NCBI GenBank assembly: GCA_016776525.1
Contig: JADHTD010000022.1
Span: 1 to 16,601, forward strand
From: Rhodospirillales bacterium
GTDB lineage: Bacteria > Pseudomonadota > Alphaproteobacteria > Rhodospirillales > JADHTD01
DNA: 16,601 nt
Direction of reading: 5' to 3'
Below, piece by piece: positions 1-6,895 of this stretch. The notes under the pieces are model-generated. The model did not search any database and was not told where the DNA came from. It saw only the letters and a program-made list of their open reading frames with translations. Both the position numbers and the translations under genes were made by a program. Positions within the stretch are counted from its first letter, which is position 1, and each line of letters starts with the position of its first letter.

Positions 1-118
1 CATCTATTACGACGACAGCATCTGCCCGCCGCTGATCAAGCGGCGCAAACGCCGCGAACACCGCCATGTGCTCGGGCAAAAAGGGACGTCGCCGGCAACC
101 GAGGAGCAAACCCCATGA
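1..118 (+). CDS. C-terminal end of a probable NosR (partial, cut by window edge)
   Basis: An open frame enters from the left edge (codons begin at base 2) and stops with TGA at 116-118. The 38 visible residues include IYYDDSICPPLIKRRKRRE, a Cys-Pro-Pro segment followed by a very basic tail. From memory this resembles the cytoplasmic C-terminus of NosR-type polyferredoxin flavoproteins, after their last iron-sulfur cluster. NosR passes electrons from the quinol pool toward nitrous oxide reductase. The stop overlaps the ATG of the next gene (ATGA), so the two are translationally coupled. That next gene is an ApbE-family flavin transferase, the usual helper that flavinylates NosR, which supports the call. 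Only the tail is visible, so another membrane ferredoxin protein is possible. Confidence 0.55.
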   Translation, partial: IYYDDSICPPLIKRRKRREHRHVLGQKGTSPATEEQTP

Positions 119-1137
119 CCCGCACCCCTGCCCCACCGTCCCTGGGCCGCCGCCGGGTTCTCGCCATCACCGCCGCAGCCGCCGGTCTGGCCCTGCCTTT
201 AGGCCGGCCGCTCAAGGCCTGGGCCACTCAAACGCAGGTGCAATCCTACCGCTGGACCGGCCGGGCGCTCGGCGGCGAGGCTGAAATCATCCTTTATCAC
301 GGTGACCGGCAAACGGCCCGGCGGCTGGTTGAAGCCTCCGTTGACGAGATCGAACGCCTGGAAAATGAATTCAGCCTATACCGGGCGGACTCGGCGCTCA
401 GCCGCCTCAACCGGGACGGCAGCCTTGCCCTGCCCAGTCACGACATGCTGCGGTTACTCAGCGCCAGCCGCCGTTACGGCCAGCTCACCGGCGGTGCCTT
501 CGATATTTCCGCCGGCATCCTGTGGAAGCTCTATACCCGCCATTTCGCCAAGCCCGGCAGCGACCCCCGGGGACCGGACCCGGAAACCGTCAAGGCCGTC
601 CTGGCCCGGGTCGATTACCGGTCCATCGGCATCACAGGCACGGCGGTAAATCTTCTAAGGGACGGCATGCAGCTGTCGCTGAACGGCATCGCTCAGGGCT
701 ACATCACCGACCGGGTGGCGGACCTGCTGCGGAGCAACGGGATGAACAACGTGCTGATCAACCTGGGCGAAATCAGGGGGCTGGGCGGCCGGGATACTTC
801 TGACCGGCCCTGGCGGGTCGGTATCCGGCGGCCCGGTTCCGCCGCCCCGGTGGAGACCATACCCCTGCTGAATGAGGCCGTCGCCACCTCAGCCGAGTCC
901 GGCTTCCGTTTCGGCGGCAACGGCCACCACCACCTGTTTGACCCGCGAACCGGGCTCAGCAGTAATTTGTATGACAGCGTTTCGGTCATTGCCCCGACCG
1001 CCATCGAGGCCGACGCCCTGTCGACGGCCTTCGCCAGCCTCGCCCCGCATGAGGTCAAGGCCGTCATCGCCAAGCGGCGAAGAACCCGGGCCCTGCTGTT
1101 CACCCAGAACGGCGACCGCGTTGCCGTTGGCGCCTGA
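115..1137 (+). CDS. nosX: ApbE/NosX-type FAD:protein FMN transferase, probable Tat substrate
   Basis: This 340-residue protein matches the ApbE family, which attaches FMN from FAD to a Thr of target membrane proteins in the periplasm. The N-terminus carries a twin-arginine-like signal (GRRRVLAITAAAAG, residues 11-24). Family motifs appear in order: EFSLYR near 85, TGGAFDIS at 125-132, LNGIAQGYITD at 189-199, INLGEI near 215, HLFDPRTG at 273-280 and the metal-binding ADALSTAF at 299-306. Length and order fit a complete enzyme. The start is the ATG that overlaps the stop of the upstream NosR-like gene. In nos clusters the ApbE homologue is called NosX and modifies NosR. The symbol rests on that context, since the sequence alone says only ApbE family. 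The usual nosZDFYL genes do not follow. Confidence 0.82.
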   Translation: MTRTPAPPSLGRRRVLAITAAAAGLALPLGRPLKAWATQTQVQSYRWTGRALGGEAEIILYHGDRQTARRLVEASVDEIERLENEFSLYRADSALSRLNRDGSLALPSHDMLRLLSASRRYGQLTGGAFDISAGILWKLYTRHFAKPGSDPRGPDPETVKAVLARVDYRSIGITGTAVNLLRDGMQLSLNGIAQGYITDRVADLLRSNGMNNVLINLGEIRGLGGRDTSDRPWRVGIRRPGSAAPVETIPLLNEAVATSAESGFRFGGNGHHHLFDPRTGLSSNLYDSVSVIAPTAIEADALSTAFASLAPHEVKAVIAKRRRTRALLFTQNGDRVAVGA

Positions 1138-1178
1138 CGGCAGGGCTACACGTTTAATGTGCACTGGCGGCAGCCTAT

Positions 1179-1192
1179 TTGACACGCGTCAA
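1179..1192 (+). promoter_or_regulatory. FNR/Dnr-type palindrome upstream of hemerythrin
   Basis: TTGACACGCGTCAA is a perfect TTGAC-N4-GTCAA inverted repeat, the half-site pattern bound by FNR, Dnr and other CRP/FNR-family regulators. It lies in the 122-bp gap between nosX and the hemerythrin gene, centred 74 bp before the hemerythrin ATG. No good -10 sits exactly where a class II promoter would place it. TATGCG at 1210-1215 and TATAGA at 1226-1231 are the nearest candidates. The near-identical site at 4180-4193 strengthens the call. Confidence 0.75.
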
Positions 1193-1259
1193 GTTACGGC
1201 GGACCGGATTATGCGAAACCTTTCATATAGATTGGGATAATTTCATCTGAAAGTTCGCC

Positions 1260-1661
1260 ATGACGCTGATTGCCTGGAAAGACGAATACAGAACCGGTTT
1301 TTCCTCTATTGATTTCGAACACCAGACAATGATTAATTCGATTAATCTGCTCTATGATAAAATCACCGACAATTGTCCGCAGGAAACCATCGACGAAAGC
1401 TTGGGCGTTATCCATGCCCTGATCGAAGGCCATTTCGCGCTGGAAGAAAAAATTATGCAGGACATGGCCTATCCGGGTTATTTCCAACACAAGGAAGACC
1501 ACGACAACCTGCTGGAAGTTATCCGCGACATCATGGAACAGGCCGCCGACGACCCGGATCAAACCTTCCGGGTGGGGCTGCCGCTGAAACTGGACGATTG
1601 GTTCTCCATCCACTTCAAGACCCACGACCGCAAGTTTCATTCCATGCGAGGGGATACGTAA
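1260..1661 (+). CDS. Single-domain bacteriohemerythrin
   Basis: This 133-residue protein has the full hemerythrin di-iron ligand set in canonical spacing: H21, H58, E62 (HFALE), H77 and H81 (HKEDH), H118 and D123 (HFKTHD). It should fold as a four-helix bundle that binds O2, and possibly NO, reversibly at a non-heme di-iron site. There is no signal peptide, membrane segment or fused signalling domain, so it is a soluble cytoplasmic carrier, buffer or sensor. An FNR/Dnr-like palindrome in front suggests induction under low oxygen or NO, together with the opposing sNOR genes. It converges with the 246-residue hypothetical gene, and only 34 bp separate the two stops. I see no strong terminator between them. 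The ribosome site is weak (GAAAG region). Confidence 0.92.
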   Translation: MTLIAWKDEYRTGFSSIDFEHQTMINSINLLYDKITDNCPQETIDESLGVIHALIEGHFALEEKIMQDMAYPGYFQHKEDHDNLLEVIRDIMEQAADDPDQTFRVGLPLKLDDWFSIHFKTHDRKFHSMRGDT

Positions 1662-1695
1662 AGACCCCTCCCCCAGTTCAAGAATTACCAGGTTT

Positions 1696-2436
1696 CTATT
1701 TTAGAAAAATACGGTGGTCGGATTCGTGGAAACCGACGACCAGGGCCTGGGCAGGCTTCAGGTCGACGCTGCGCTCCAACACAAAATCGGTAGTCTCCGT
1801 CCCGCCGGTGTCATTGATGCCGATGTTGAGCTTATGCGTGCCGGCAGGAACGGCGAATTTTTCATAAAAACTGGAGGCCCCGTCTTTCGACAGCCCGGCC
1901 GGATTGCGGTACTGGCGGAAGACGGTCTCACCGTCCACTTTCAACTCAACCAGTACCGGCCAACGTTCCCGCGAACATTGCATGGGGGTGCGCATGTTGG
2001 GCGGCAGTTTGGCCAGTTCCTCGCGGGTCCGCTTGCGGCATTCCACCTTGCGCTTGCCCGGATGGCTGAGGCTAAGCTTGATCAGGGCATGGTCGGCGGC
2101 ATGGTAAGTATAGCCCGGCCAGCTTGAAAAAATACCGAGAACGATGGCGAAAGCGATATAGGGCGGCGCCTGTAAGGCCCATAGCAGGGGGCTTTTCGGA
2201 GATTTGTCCGGGCGCACCTGGGAGAGGCCCTTCTGGCGGCGTTTCTCCTCGTATTCATTTTTCGCCTTCTCGGCGCGCTTGCGTTCGGCAACCACTTCCC
2301 GGGGCGGGAACAGGATATTGCCGAGCCCCACCACTTTGAACAGCAGGAACAACACAATCGGCAGAAAGATCACAATCGGCACGATATAAAACACCGGCAC
2401 GCCGTTGATCGAGGAAGCTAGGAATCCGCCAATCAT
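1696..2436 (-). CDS. Two-helix membrane protein of unknown function, partner of the cytochrome b fusion
   Basis: I do not recognise a family for this 246-residue protein. Residues 14-36 form a hydrophobic helix. A highly charged segment (about 46-80, rich in Lys, Arg and Glu) should be cytoplasmic, and a second helix spans about 90-107. The remaining 140 residues should lie in the periplasm and look beta-rich. They contain two cysteines (C133, C154) that could form a disulfide, and no CxxCH heme motif or metal cluster. The ATG overlaps the TGA of the cytochrome b fusion gene (ATGA) and is preceded by a strong GGGAGG ribosome site. Tight coupling suggests a subunit or assembly factor of that complex, which is an inference. 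It is the last gene of the - strand cluster. Confidence 0.75.
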   Translation of the reverse strand: MIGGFLASSINGVPVFYIVPIVIFLPIVLFLLFKVVGLGNILFPPREVVAERKRAEKAKNEYEEKRRQKGLSQVRPDKSPKSPLLWALQAPPYIAFAIVLGIFSSWPGYTYHAADHALIKLSLSHPGKRKVECRKRTREELAKLPPNMRTPMQCSRERWPVLVELKVDGETVFRQYRNPAGLSKDGASSFYEKFAVPAGTHKLNIGINDTGGTETTDFVLERSVDLKPAQALVVGFHESDHRIFLK

Positions 2437-4034
2437 TCGGCACCTCCCGCCGCCGGGGTGGTTTCACCGGCAAGGCTGGTGCCACCGGTTTCTTTGGCGG
2501 CAGCCTCGGCCTCGTCCAGCGCCGTCAACTCGCCCCGGAAGGCCTCTATGGCCTGGTCCAGGGTGACGCCGTCGGTGCGTCCAGCCCACTGGACCTTGAG
2601 GCGTTCGCGGGGCACCCGCTTGCGCAGATAGGGGTCGCGGGCCCCGGCAAGGCGGTCTTCCGTCCAGCGGATGCCGAGACGGCTGAAACAATCGCAATCC
2701 CGGCAGCCGGTAACGATCATGCCGTCGGCGCCGTCCCTGCCCAGCGCATAATCAATAAACGACGGCGGCAGCATGCCGATGCACGGCAGCTTGGCGGAAG
2801 CGACACCGGCGCTTTCATGGGACCTGGTATCGACACCGTGGTCGCAGCCGACAATCAGGATGCTGGGGCCTTCCGCCTGCCGGGCGCTTTCAATGGCTTT
2901 GTTGAACTTGGCCCGCACCTTGGCCAGGGGGAAATCGGGCAGGTCGATACCGGTGACCAGCATGTCCGAATGGCGGAACGGCGTCGATGTCGGACAGGCC
3001 CCGACGCAAATGCCGCAACTGGTGCACAGTTTCGGATTGACGATGGCTTCCTGTTCATAAGGCCGCCCGTCGGTGCGCGGCTGCATGGTCACCGCCCCGA
3101 ACGGGCAGTCGTTGAAACACCGCGTACAGCCGTTGCACTGGTCCAGAGTCACCATGGCCGCCTTCGGACGGCGCAACGGCGGCAACCACGGCAGCGAGGC
3201 GATGAGGAAAGAGATACCGATGGCCAGCCCCCACAGCGCCCCCGGCCCCAACTTGTCGAAGACCGGATAAAACAGCATGTAATACCAATCCAGGTTGAGG
3301 TCGGTCGGCGTCGTTCCTAGATCGGCCGGGGCATGACTGACCGCCGGTTTAACGAGGGCCAACACTACCAGCATCAGCAATGAGCCCAGGGCCAACCCCC
3401 GCGGCGGATTGATTTTCGGCTGGGCCACCCGCATGACATGGATCCACATGATGAACAACAGGATAAGCGGGGCAAAAATATGCATGAAAATGAGCAGCGT
3501 AAAGAAACGGTCGGTGAGGCTGCCGCGGGTGAGGAAGTTATTGGCCACCGGTTCGCCGAAGATACCCAGCCAGTCCAACCATTCCATGGAACCGATGGCC
3601 ACATACTGGGCCAGCTGGTCCCAGACCAGCCAGTAGCCGCTGATCCCCGAGGTGTAGAGGAACCAGAGGATCGGCACGCCGGTAAACCAGGTAAACCAGC
3701 GCACATCCCGGTAGCGGTCGAAGATGAACTCGCGACTCATGTGCAGTGCCGCCGTGACGACCATGGCGTCGGAAGCATAACGATGCAGACTGCGCATGAT
3801 ACCGCCCAGATACCATTGTTCATAGGTCATGTATTCGATCGACTGGTAGGCCTCGGCCACCGATGTATCGAACAAGATATAAATATAGATGCCGCTGACG
3901 GCGGCCACCCAGAAAAAGAAAAAGGCCAACGTGCCCATCTGCCGGAAGGGGTTCCATTCCGGGCCGAAGGGCTTGTCGAAAATGGCCTCCAACAGCAAGA
4001 ACGCATCTTGCAGCGGGCGTCTGAAATTACTCAA
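2433..4034 (-). CDS. Cytochrome b / 2[4Fe-4S] ferredoxin / MvhD-like fusion protein
   Basis: This 533-residue protein has three modules. Residues 1-285 resemble bc1-type cytochrome b. Two histidine pairs, H84/H98 and H185/H199, each 14 residues apart, should ligate two b hemes. GYWLVWDQ (133-140) fits the cd region, and LDWYY (248-252) stands where Qo sites have PEWY. The helix pattern suggests A to F, with G and H absent. Residues 300-311 and 337-348 are two CxxCxxCxxxCP clusters. Residues 390-475 resemble MvhD/hydrogenase iron-sulfur subunits, with C397, C418 and CRDCDC (444-449). If the N-terminus is cytoplasmic, the ferredoxin and MvhD parts are too. No Rieske or cytochrome c1 gene is adjacent. 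The start is TTG, with GGGGAG 10 bp upstream and a stop codon just beyond. An FNR/Dnr-like site lies 150 bp upstream. A quinone-linked redox role is likely; the partner is unknown. Confidence 0.85.
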   Translation of the reverse strand: MSNFRRPLQDAFLLLEAIFDKPFGPEWNPFRQMGTLAFFFFWVAAVSGIYIYILFDTSVAEAYQSIEYMTYEQWYLGGIMRSLHRYASDAMVVTAALHMSREFIFDRYRDVRWFTWFTGVPILWFLYTSGISGYWLVWDQLAQYVAIGSMEWLDWLGIFGEPVANNFLTRGSLTDRFFTLLIFMHIFAPLILLFIMWIHVMRVAQPKINPPRGLALGSLLMLVVLALVKPAVSHAPADLGTTPTDLNLDWYYMLFYPVFDKLGPGALWGLAIGISFLIASLPWLPPLRRPKAAMVTLDQCNGCTRCFNDCPFGAVTMQPRTDGRPYEQEAIVNPKLCTSCGICVGACPTSTPFRHSDMLVTGIDLPDFPLAKVRAKFNKAIESARQAEGPSILIVGCDHGVDTRSHESAGVASAKLPCIGMLPPSFIDYALGRDGADGMIVTGCRDCDCFSRLGIRWTEDRLAGARDPYLRKRVPRERLKVQWAGRTDGVTLDQAIEAFRGELTALDEAEAAAKETGGTSLAGETTPAAGGAE

Positions 4035-4151
4035 CGGCAGAGGACTCCCCGGCTTTTAGGGGTTTGGAACGGGCTGACTATAACAACGGGTCCCGGGGCC
4101 GTCACGGACAAGGAAAACCGCCGGACATTAGGACTTCCGTACATAAGAACC

Positions 4152-4157
4152 GTTATG
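4152..4157 (-). promoter_or_regulatory. Candidate -10 element of the cytochrome b fusion gene
   Basis: On the - strand this reads CATAAC, four of six matches to TATAAT. It lies exactly where a class II FNR-family promoter would place its -10 relative to the palindrome centred at 4186.5. It is a weak element that is credible only because of the spacing. Confidence 0.4.
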
Positions 4158-4179
4158 AACTAGAGGCCGGGACATTACC

Positions 4180-4193
4180 TTGACGCGAGTCAA
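4180..4193 (-). promoter_or_regulatory. FNR/Dnr-type palindrome upstream of the cytochrome b fusion
   Basis: On the - strand this reads TTGACTCGCGTCAA, a perfect TTGAC-N4-GTCAA repeat that shares 13 of 14 bases with the site at 1179-1192. It overlaps the last codon and stop of senC and begins the 155-bp gap before the cytochrome b fusion. That gene pair therefore probably has its own anaerobic or NO-responsive promoter as well as any readthrough from senC. Confidence 0.75.
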
Positions 4194-5071
4194 GGCGCCG
4201 CCGGATCGATGAAGGTTTCGGGCTGCTTCCGGCGCGAATTTCTCCAGATCCGCCACCAATTTCGGACCACGAAATAAAGCATCCAGAGAACGATGGTCGA
4301 GCCGACAAAAAATTTGATGAAGATGGAATAATCAAAACGGTAGCGGTCCGCCTTCGGATCATAAATGGTGCAGAACAGGCGCACCTTCTTGATCAGGTCT
4401 TCGAAGCTGGAGAACGGCGCTGCCGTGCCGAACACCAGTTCCTTCAGGGGATCGACCAGATGCGGTGTTTCAAAAGACTCGCCATAAACCTGACGGTAGA
4501 CAACGCCGTTGGCATCCAGCACCGTAACCTGGTCCAGGTGGTCGAAGCCTTTAGGCGAGCGGAAAAACTGAAATCCCAAGGCATCGGTCAGACCGGCCAC
4601 TTGTTGCGGTCCGCCGCTGAGGAAATTCCAGCTCTTCTCGCGGCTAACGCCAAGCTGGCGGGCAAACGAGAGCATCCGTTCAGGTGTGTCATTGCCGACG
4701 TCGAAACCAACACTGATAACTTGAAAACTGTCTTCGCCCAAGGCATCTCGGGCGACTTCGGTGGCATCGGAAAGCGTATGGGTGATGATCGGACAGGACT
4801 GGATGCAGCTGGTATAGACGAAATTGATGACCAAGGGCTTCCCATGGAAATCGCTAAGTCGCACGGCCTTGCCCGCCATGTCGGTGAAGCTGTAATCACC
4901 AACCGCGCGCCCCAGAGCTGCCTGAGAAAACGCCAGGGCTTGTTTCTGCACGTCATCTTCGACATAGGCGGCGGCTGTAGCGGGGGACAGCACAGACAGC
5001 AGGCCAGCAAAGCCGATCGTCGCCAGCATGGAATAAAATAAACCTAGGTTTTTATTGCAAATAAGAGGCAT
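4190..5071 (-). CDS. senC: SCO1/SenC-family copper chaperone
   Basis: This 293-residue membrane-anchored thioredoxin-fold protein belongs to the SCO1/SenC/PrrC family, which delivers or reduces copper for the CuA site of heme-copper oxidases. The copper motif is CIQSCP (C89, C93), with the distal His at 178 in GFDHLDQVTVLD. An N-terminal hydrophobic segment (residues 9-35) and a C-terminal helix (about 252-272) anchor it with the copper domain in the periplasm. The open frame runs upstream to 5665 inside norY, but the ATG at 5071 is the credible start: it follows GCGAGG closely, begins the signal segment and lies after the norY terminator. The gene sits beside a CuA-containing subunit II, as in norSY-senC clusters. 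It has its own candidate promoter. Confidence 0.88.
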   Translation of the reverse strand: MPLICNKNLGLFYSMLATIGFAGLLSVLSPATAAAYVEDDVQKQALAFSQAALGRAVGDYSFTDMAGKAVRLSDFHGKPLVINFVYTSCIQSCPIITHTLSDATEVARDALGEDSFQVISVGFDVGNDTPERMLSFARQLGVSREKSWNFLSGGPQQVAGLTDALGFQFFRSPKGFDHLDQVTVLDANGVVYRQVYGESFETPHLVDPLKELVFGTAAPFSSFEDLIKKVRLFCTIYDPKADRYRFDYSIFIKFFVGSTIVLWMLYFVVRNWWRIWRNSRRKQPETFIDPAAP

Positions 5072-5110
5072 AAACCTCGCCTGGTCAAAAAAAGAGCAAA
5101 TCCCGAGCAA

Positions 5111-5119
5111 ATTATAGCA
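5111..5119 (-). promoter_or_regulatory. Extended -10 promoter for senC
   Basis: On the - strand this reads TGCTATAAT, a perfect TGn-TATAAT extended -10 hexamer. No good -35 lies 16-18 bp upstream, which extended -10 promoters tolerate. Predicted transcription starts near 5104, about 32 bp before the senC ATG. It lies just downstream of the norY terminator, so senC can be transcribed separately from norSY. Confidence 0.6.
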
Positions 5120-5140
5120 TTTGCGACGACGTATTTGCTT

Positions 5141-5180
5141 AGAAAAAGAGTTGGGGCGGACGGCCGAAGCCGCCCGCCCC
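5141..5180 (-). terminator. Intrinsic terminator after norY
   Basis: On the - strand the arms 5180-5169 and 5164-5153 form a 12-bp stem, with one G-U pair and otherwise G-C or C-G pairs. They are closed by a UUCG tetraloop inside a C(UUCG)G context. A run rich in T follows (CTCTTTTTCT, 5150-5141). It begins 7 bp after the norY stop and lies within the cluster, so it should cut or reduce readthrough from norSY into senC. Confidence 0.85.
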
Positions 5181-5187
5181 TGGGATT

Positions 5188-6885
5188 TTAACTCAAACCC
5201 CAAACGCTTGCGAGATACTTCCAGTTTACGAAGTAGTAGAGTATGAACGAGACCAGGAAGATCAGAGCCAGAACGAAGGTGCCCGGAACTTCCATGGTGC
5301 CGGCGCTGCCGTAACTGGTGGCAGCCGAAGCCGGCGGAGCAGCAGGCGCCACCGGTTCTTCCGGAGCCGCCGCGGCGGGTACTTTGTCTTTGCCCAGCAA
5401 CAGGGTGCCGACCATGTTGATGATAAAGATCATGGCACCCAGCGCCGCAACGATCGCAGAAATACCGTTGAGCCCCATCATCAGGTAGGCCGCCGCCGGG
5501 AAGTCGAAGCCCATGGCGGCGTCGGCAAAGGAGATATCCCAATGCCGGCGTGGAACACCAAGCGTACCGGCGCCCATCATGAAGGTAGACACCAAGGCCA
5601 TGCCGATACCGAACAGGTACGGCTGCCACTTGGCAATACCGGGCAGGAACAGTTCCTTCTGCCACAAGGTCGGTACCAACCAGTAGCTCAAGGCCATGAA
5701 GGCCAGGGTCGTTCCGGTCACCACCGTGGCATGGAAGTGTCCCGGCACATAGATGGTATTGTGGATGATGATGTTGAGCTGTTCTGTGCCCATCATGACG
5801 CCCGAAATACCGCCCAGGAAGCCGAAGAAGACCACCGACATGGCGAAACCGGAGAATACCGGATTACCCCACGGCGCCTTGCGCAGCCACTCGAACAGGC
5901 CCTTGTTGAAGCCTTTCTTGCGTTGTGCCGCCTCAACGGCGCCCGGCACGGTCAGACCGTGGATCATGCTGGCCAGCACCGCCAGATAGAGGGCGTAACT
6001 GGTGTTGAAGATCTTGTATTCCGAGCTCAGTCCCGGTTCGACCAGCAGGTGGTGGGCGCTGGCCAGTTGCAGGAACAGAATGTAGAGGAGGAAGGCGAAA
6101 CGGCTTACTTTTTCCGACAGCGGTTTGGCGCCGAACAGAATAGCCGCGATCGCGTACCATACGGCAATGTGGGCGGCCACGTTGATCTGCTGCGATGAAT
6201 GACCCATGGCCCACCACACGACCTTGTACATTAAGGTGTCGATATGGGCGATCAGGCCCATCGACCAGAACAAGGTCGGCACCAGGATGGCGGCACCCGC
6301 AAGGATCGTGAAGACGGCGATAATAGCCGCCGTCAAGGCCCCGAAGGTGACCAGCGGGATCGAACCTTCGTAGGTCCGCTCCTTCTTGGCCACGATTATG
6401 GTGGCAAAGAAGAGGCCGCAACCGATCAGAGCGCCGACTGCAAACAGAATGATGCCCAGGTAGAAATCGGGCGCCGCCTGCATCGGCACATAAGAGGTGA
6501 ACATGACACTCGAATCGCCACGGAGAACGGCAACGTTGGTCATCAAGGCCCCGCCCAGCATCAACACATAGGCCAGCCAGCCCAACTTGGGGCCGACCAA
6601 GCGAGCGTTGAGCAAGACCGCCGAAGTGAAGTACAGCAGGGCAATCTCAAAGAAGATGACCCACACCAGCAGAACATCAAGGCCGTGCGCCGTCAGCGCC
6701 AAATAGAACAGGTCCGGCGGCAGGATATGCACTGCCGGCCAGCGGGTCAGCGCCACCAACAGACCGAAAATGCCACCGATCAACAGGAAAACGATAGCGG
6801 TCACCGCGTTCCATTTAATCAGTTTATCGGCGGGCAGATGAATCTTAAATCCCGTGTCGGGACAGGTTCTGAAATCGTTACTCAT
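5188..6885 (-). CDS. norY: Heme-copper NO reductase catalytic subunit, sNOR type
   Basis: This 565-residue polytopic protein is a heme-copper superfamily subunit I. By alignment to family landmarks, H67 and H385 should hold the low-spin heme, H383 the high-spin heme, and H229, H278 and H279 CuB (GHSSQQ, SAHH, PGHFH). Oxygen reductases have His-Pro-Glu-Val-Tyr (A type) or a similar Tyr at the fifth position of the CuB motif. Here it is HSSQQ, with Gln233 replacing the cross-linked Tyr. That fits NO reductases, reducing 2 NO to N2O and water. The CuA subunit upstream and senC downstream match norSY-senC (sNOR) clusters of nitrifiers and others. An Ala/Pro-rich linker (about 503-522) leads to one extra C-terminal helix (534-555). 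The start follows AGGGG, 10 bp after norS. The activity is inferred. Confidence 0.8.
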   Translation of the reverse strand: MSNDFRTCPDTGFKIHLPADKLIKWNAVTAIVFLLIGGIFGLLVALTRWPAVHILPPDLFYLALTAHGLDVLLVWVIFFEIALLYFTSAVLLNARLVGPKLGWLAYVLMLGGALMTNVAVLRGDSSVMFTSYVPMQAAPDFYLGIILFAVGALIGCGLFFATIIVAKKERTYEGSIPLVTFGALTAAIIAVFTILAGAAILVPTLFWSMGLIAHIDTLMYKVVWWAMGHSSQQINVAAHIAVWYAIAAILFGAKPLSEKVSRFAFLLYILFLQLASAHHLLVEPGLSSEYKIFNTSYALYLAVLASMIHGLTVPGAVEAAQRKKGFNKGLFEWLRKAPWGNPVFSGFAMSVVFFGFLGGISGVMMGTEQLNIIIHNTIYVPGHFHATVVTGTTLAFMALSYWLVPTLWQKELFLPGIAKWQPYLFGIGMALVSTFMMGAGTLGVPRRHWDISFADAAMGFDFPAAAYLMMGLNGISAIVAALGAMIFIINMVGTLLLGKDKVPAAAAPEEPVAPAAPPASAATSYGSAGTMEVPGTFVLALIFLVSFILYYFVNWKYLASVWGLS

Positions 6886-6895
6886 AATCTATCCC

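Noticed and set aside
2433..4034. Calling the cytochrome b gene part of a bc1 complex
   Set aside because: There is no Rieske or cytochrome c1 gene, the last helices are replaced by iron-sulfur domains, and PEWY is altered.
5040..5052. Palindrome AAACCTAGGTTT
   Set aside because: It lies inside the senC signal-segment codons (Lys-Asn-Leu-Gly-Leu) downstream of the predicted start, so coding use explains it and no site role is supported.
5072..5665. N-terminal extension of senC to 5665
   Set aside because: The extension runs through the terminator and the 3' part of norY. A signal segment begins right at the ATG at 5071.
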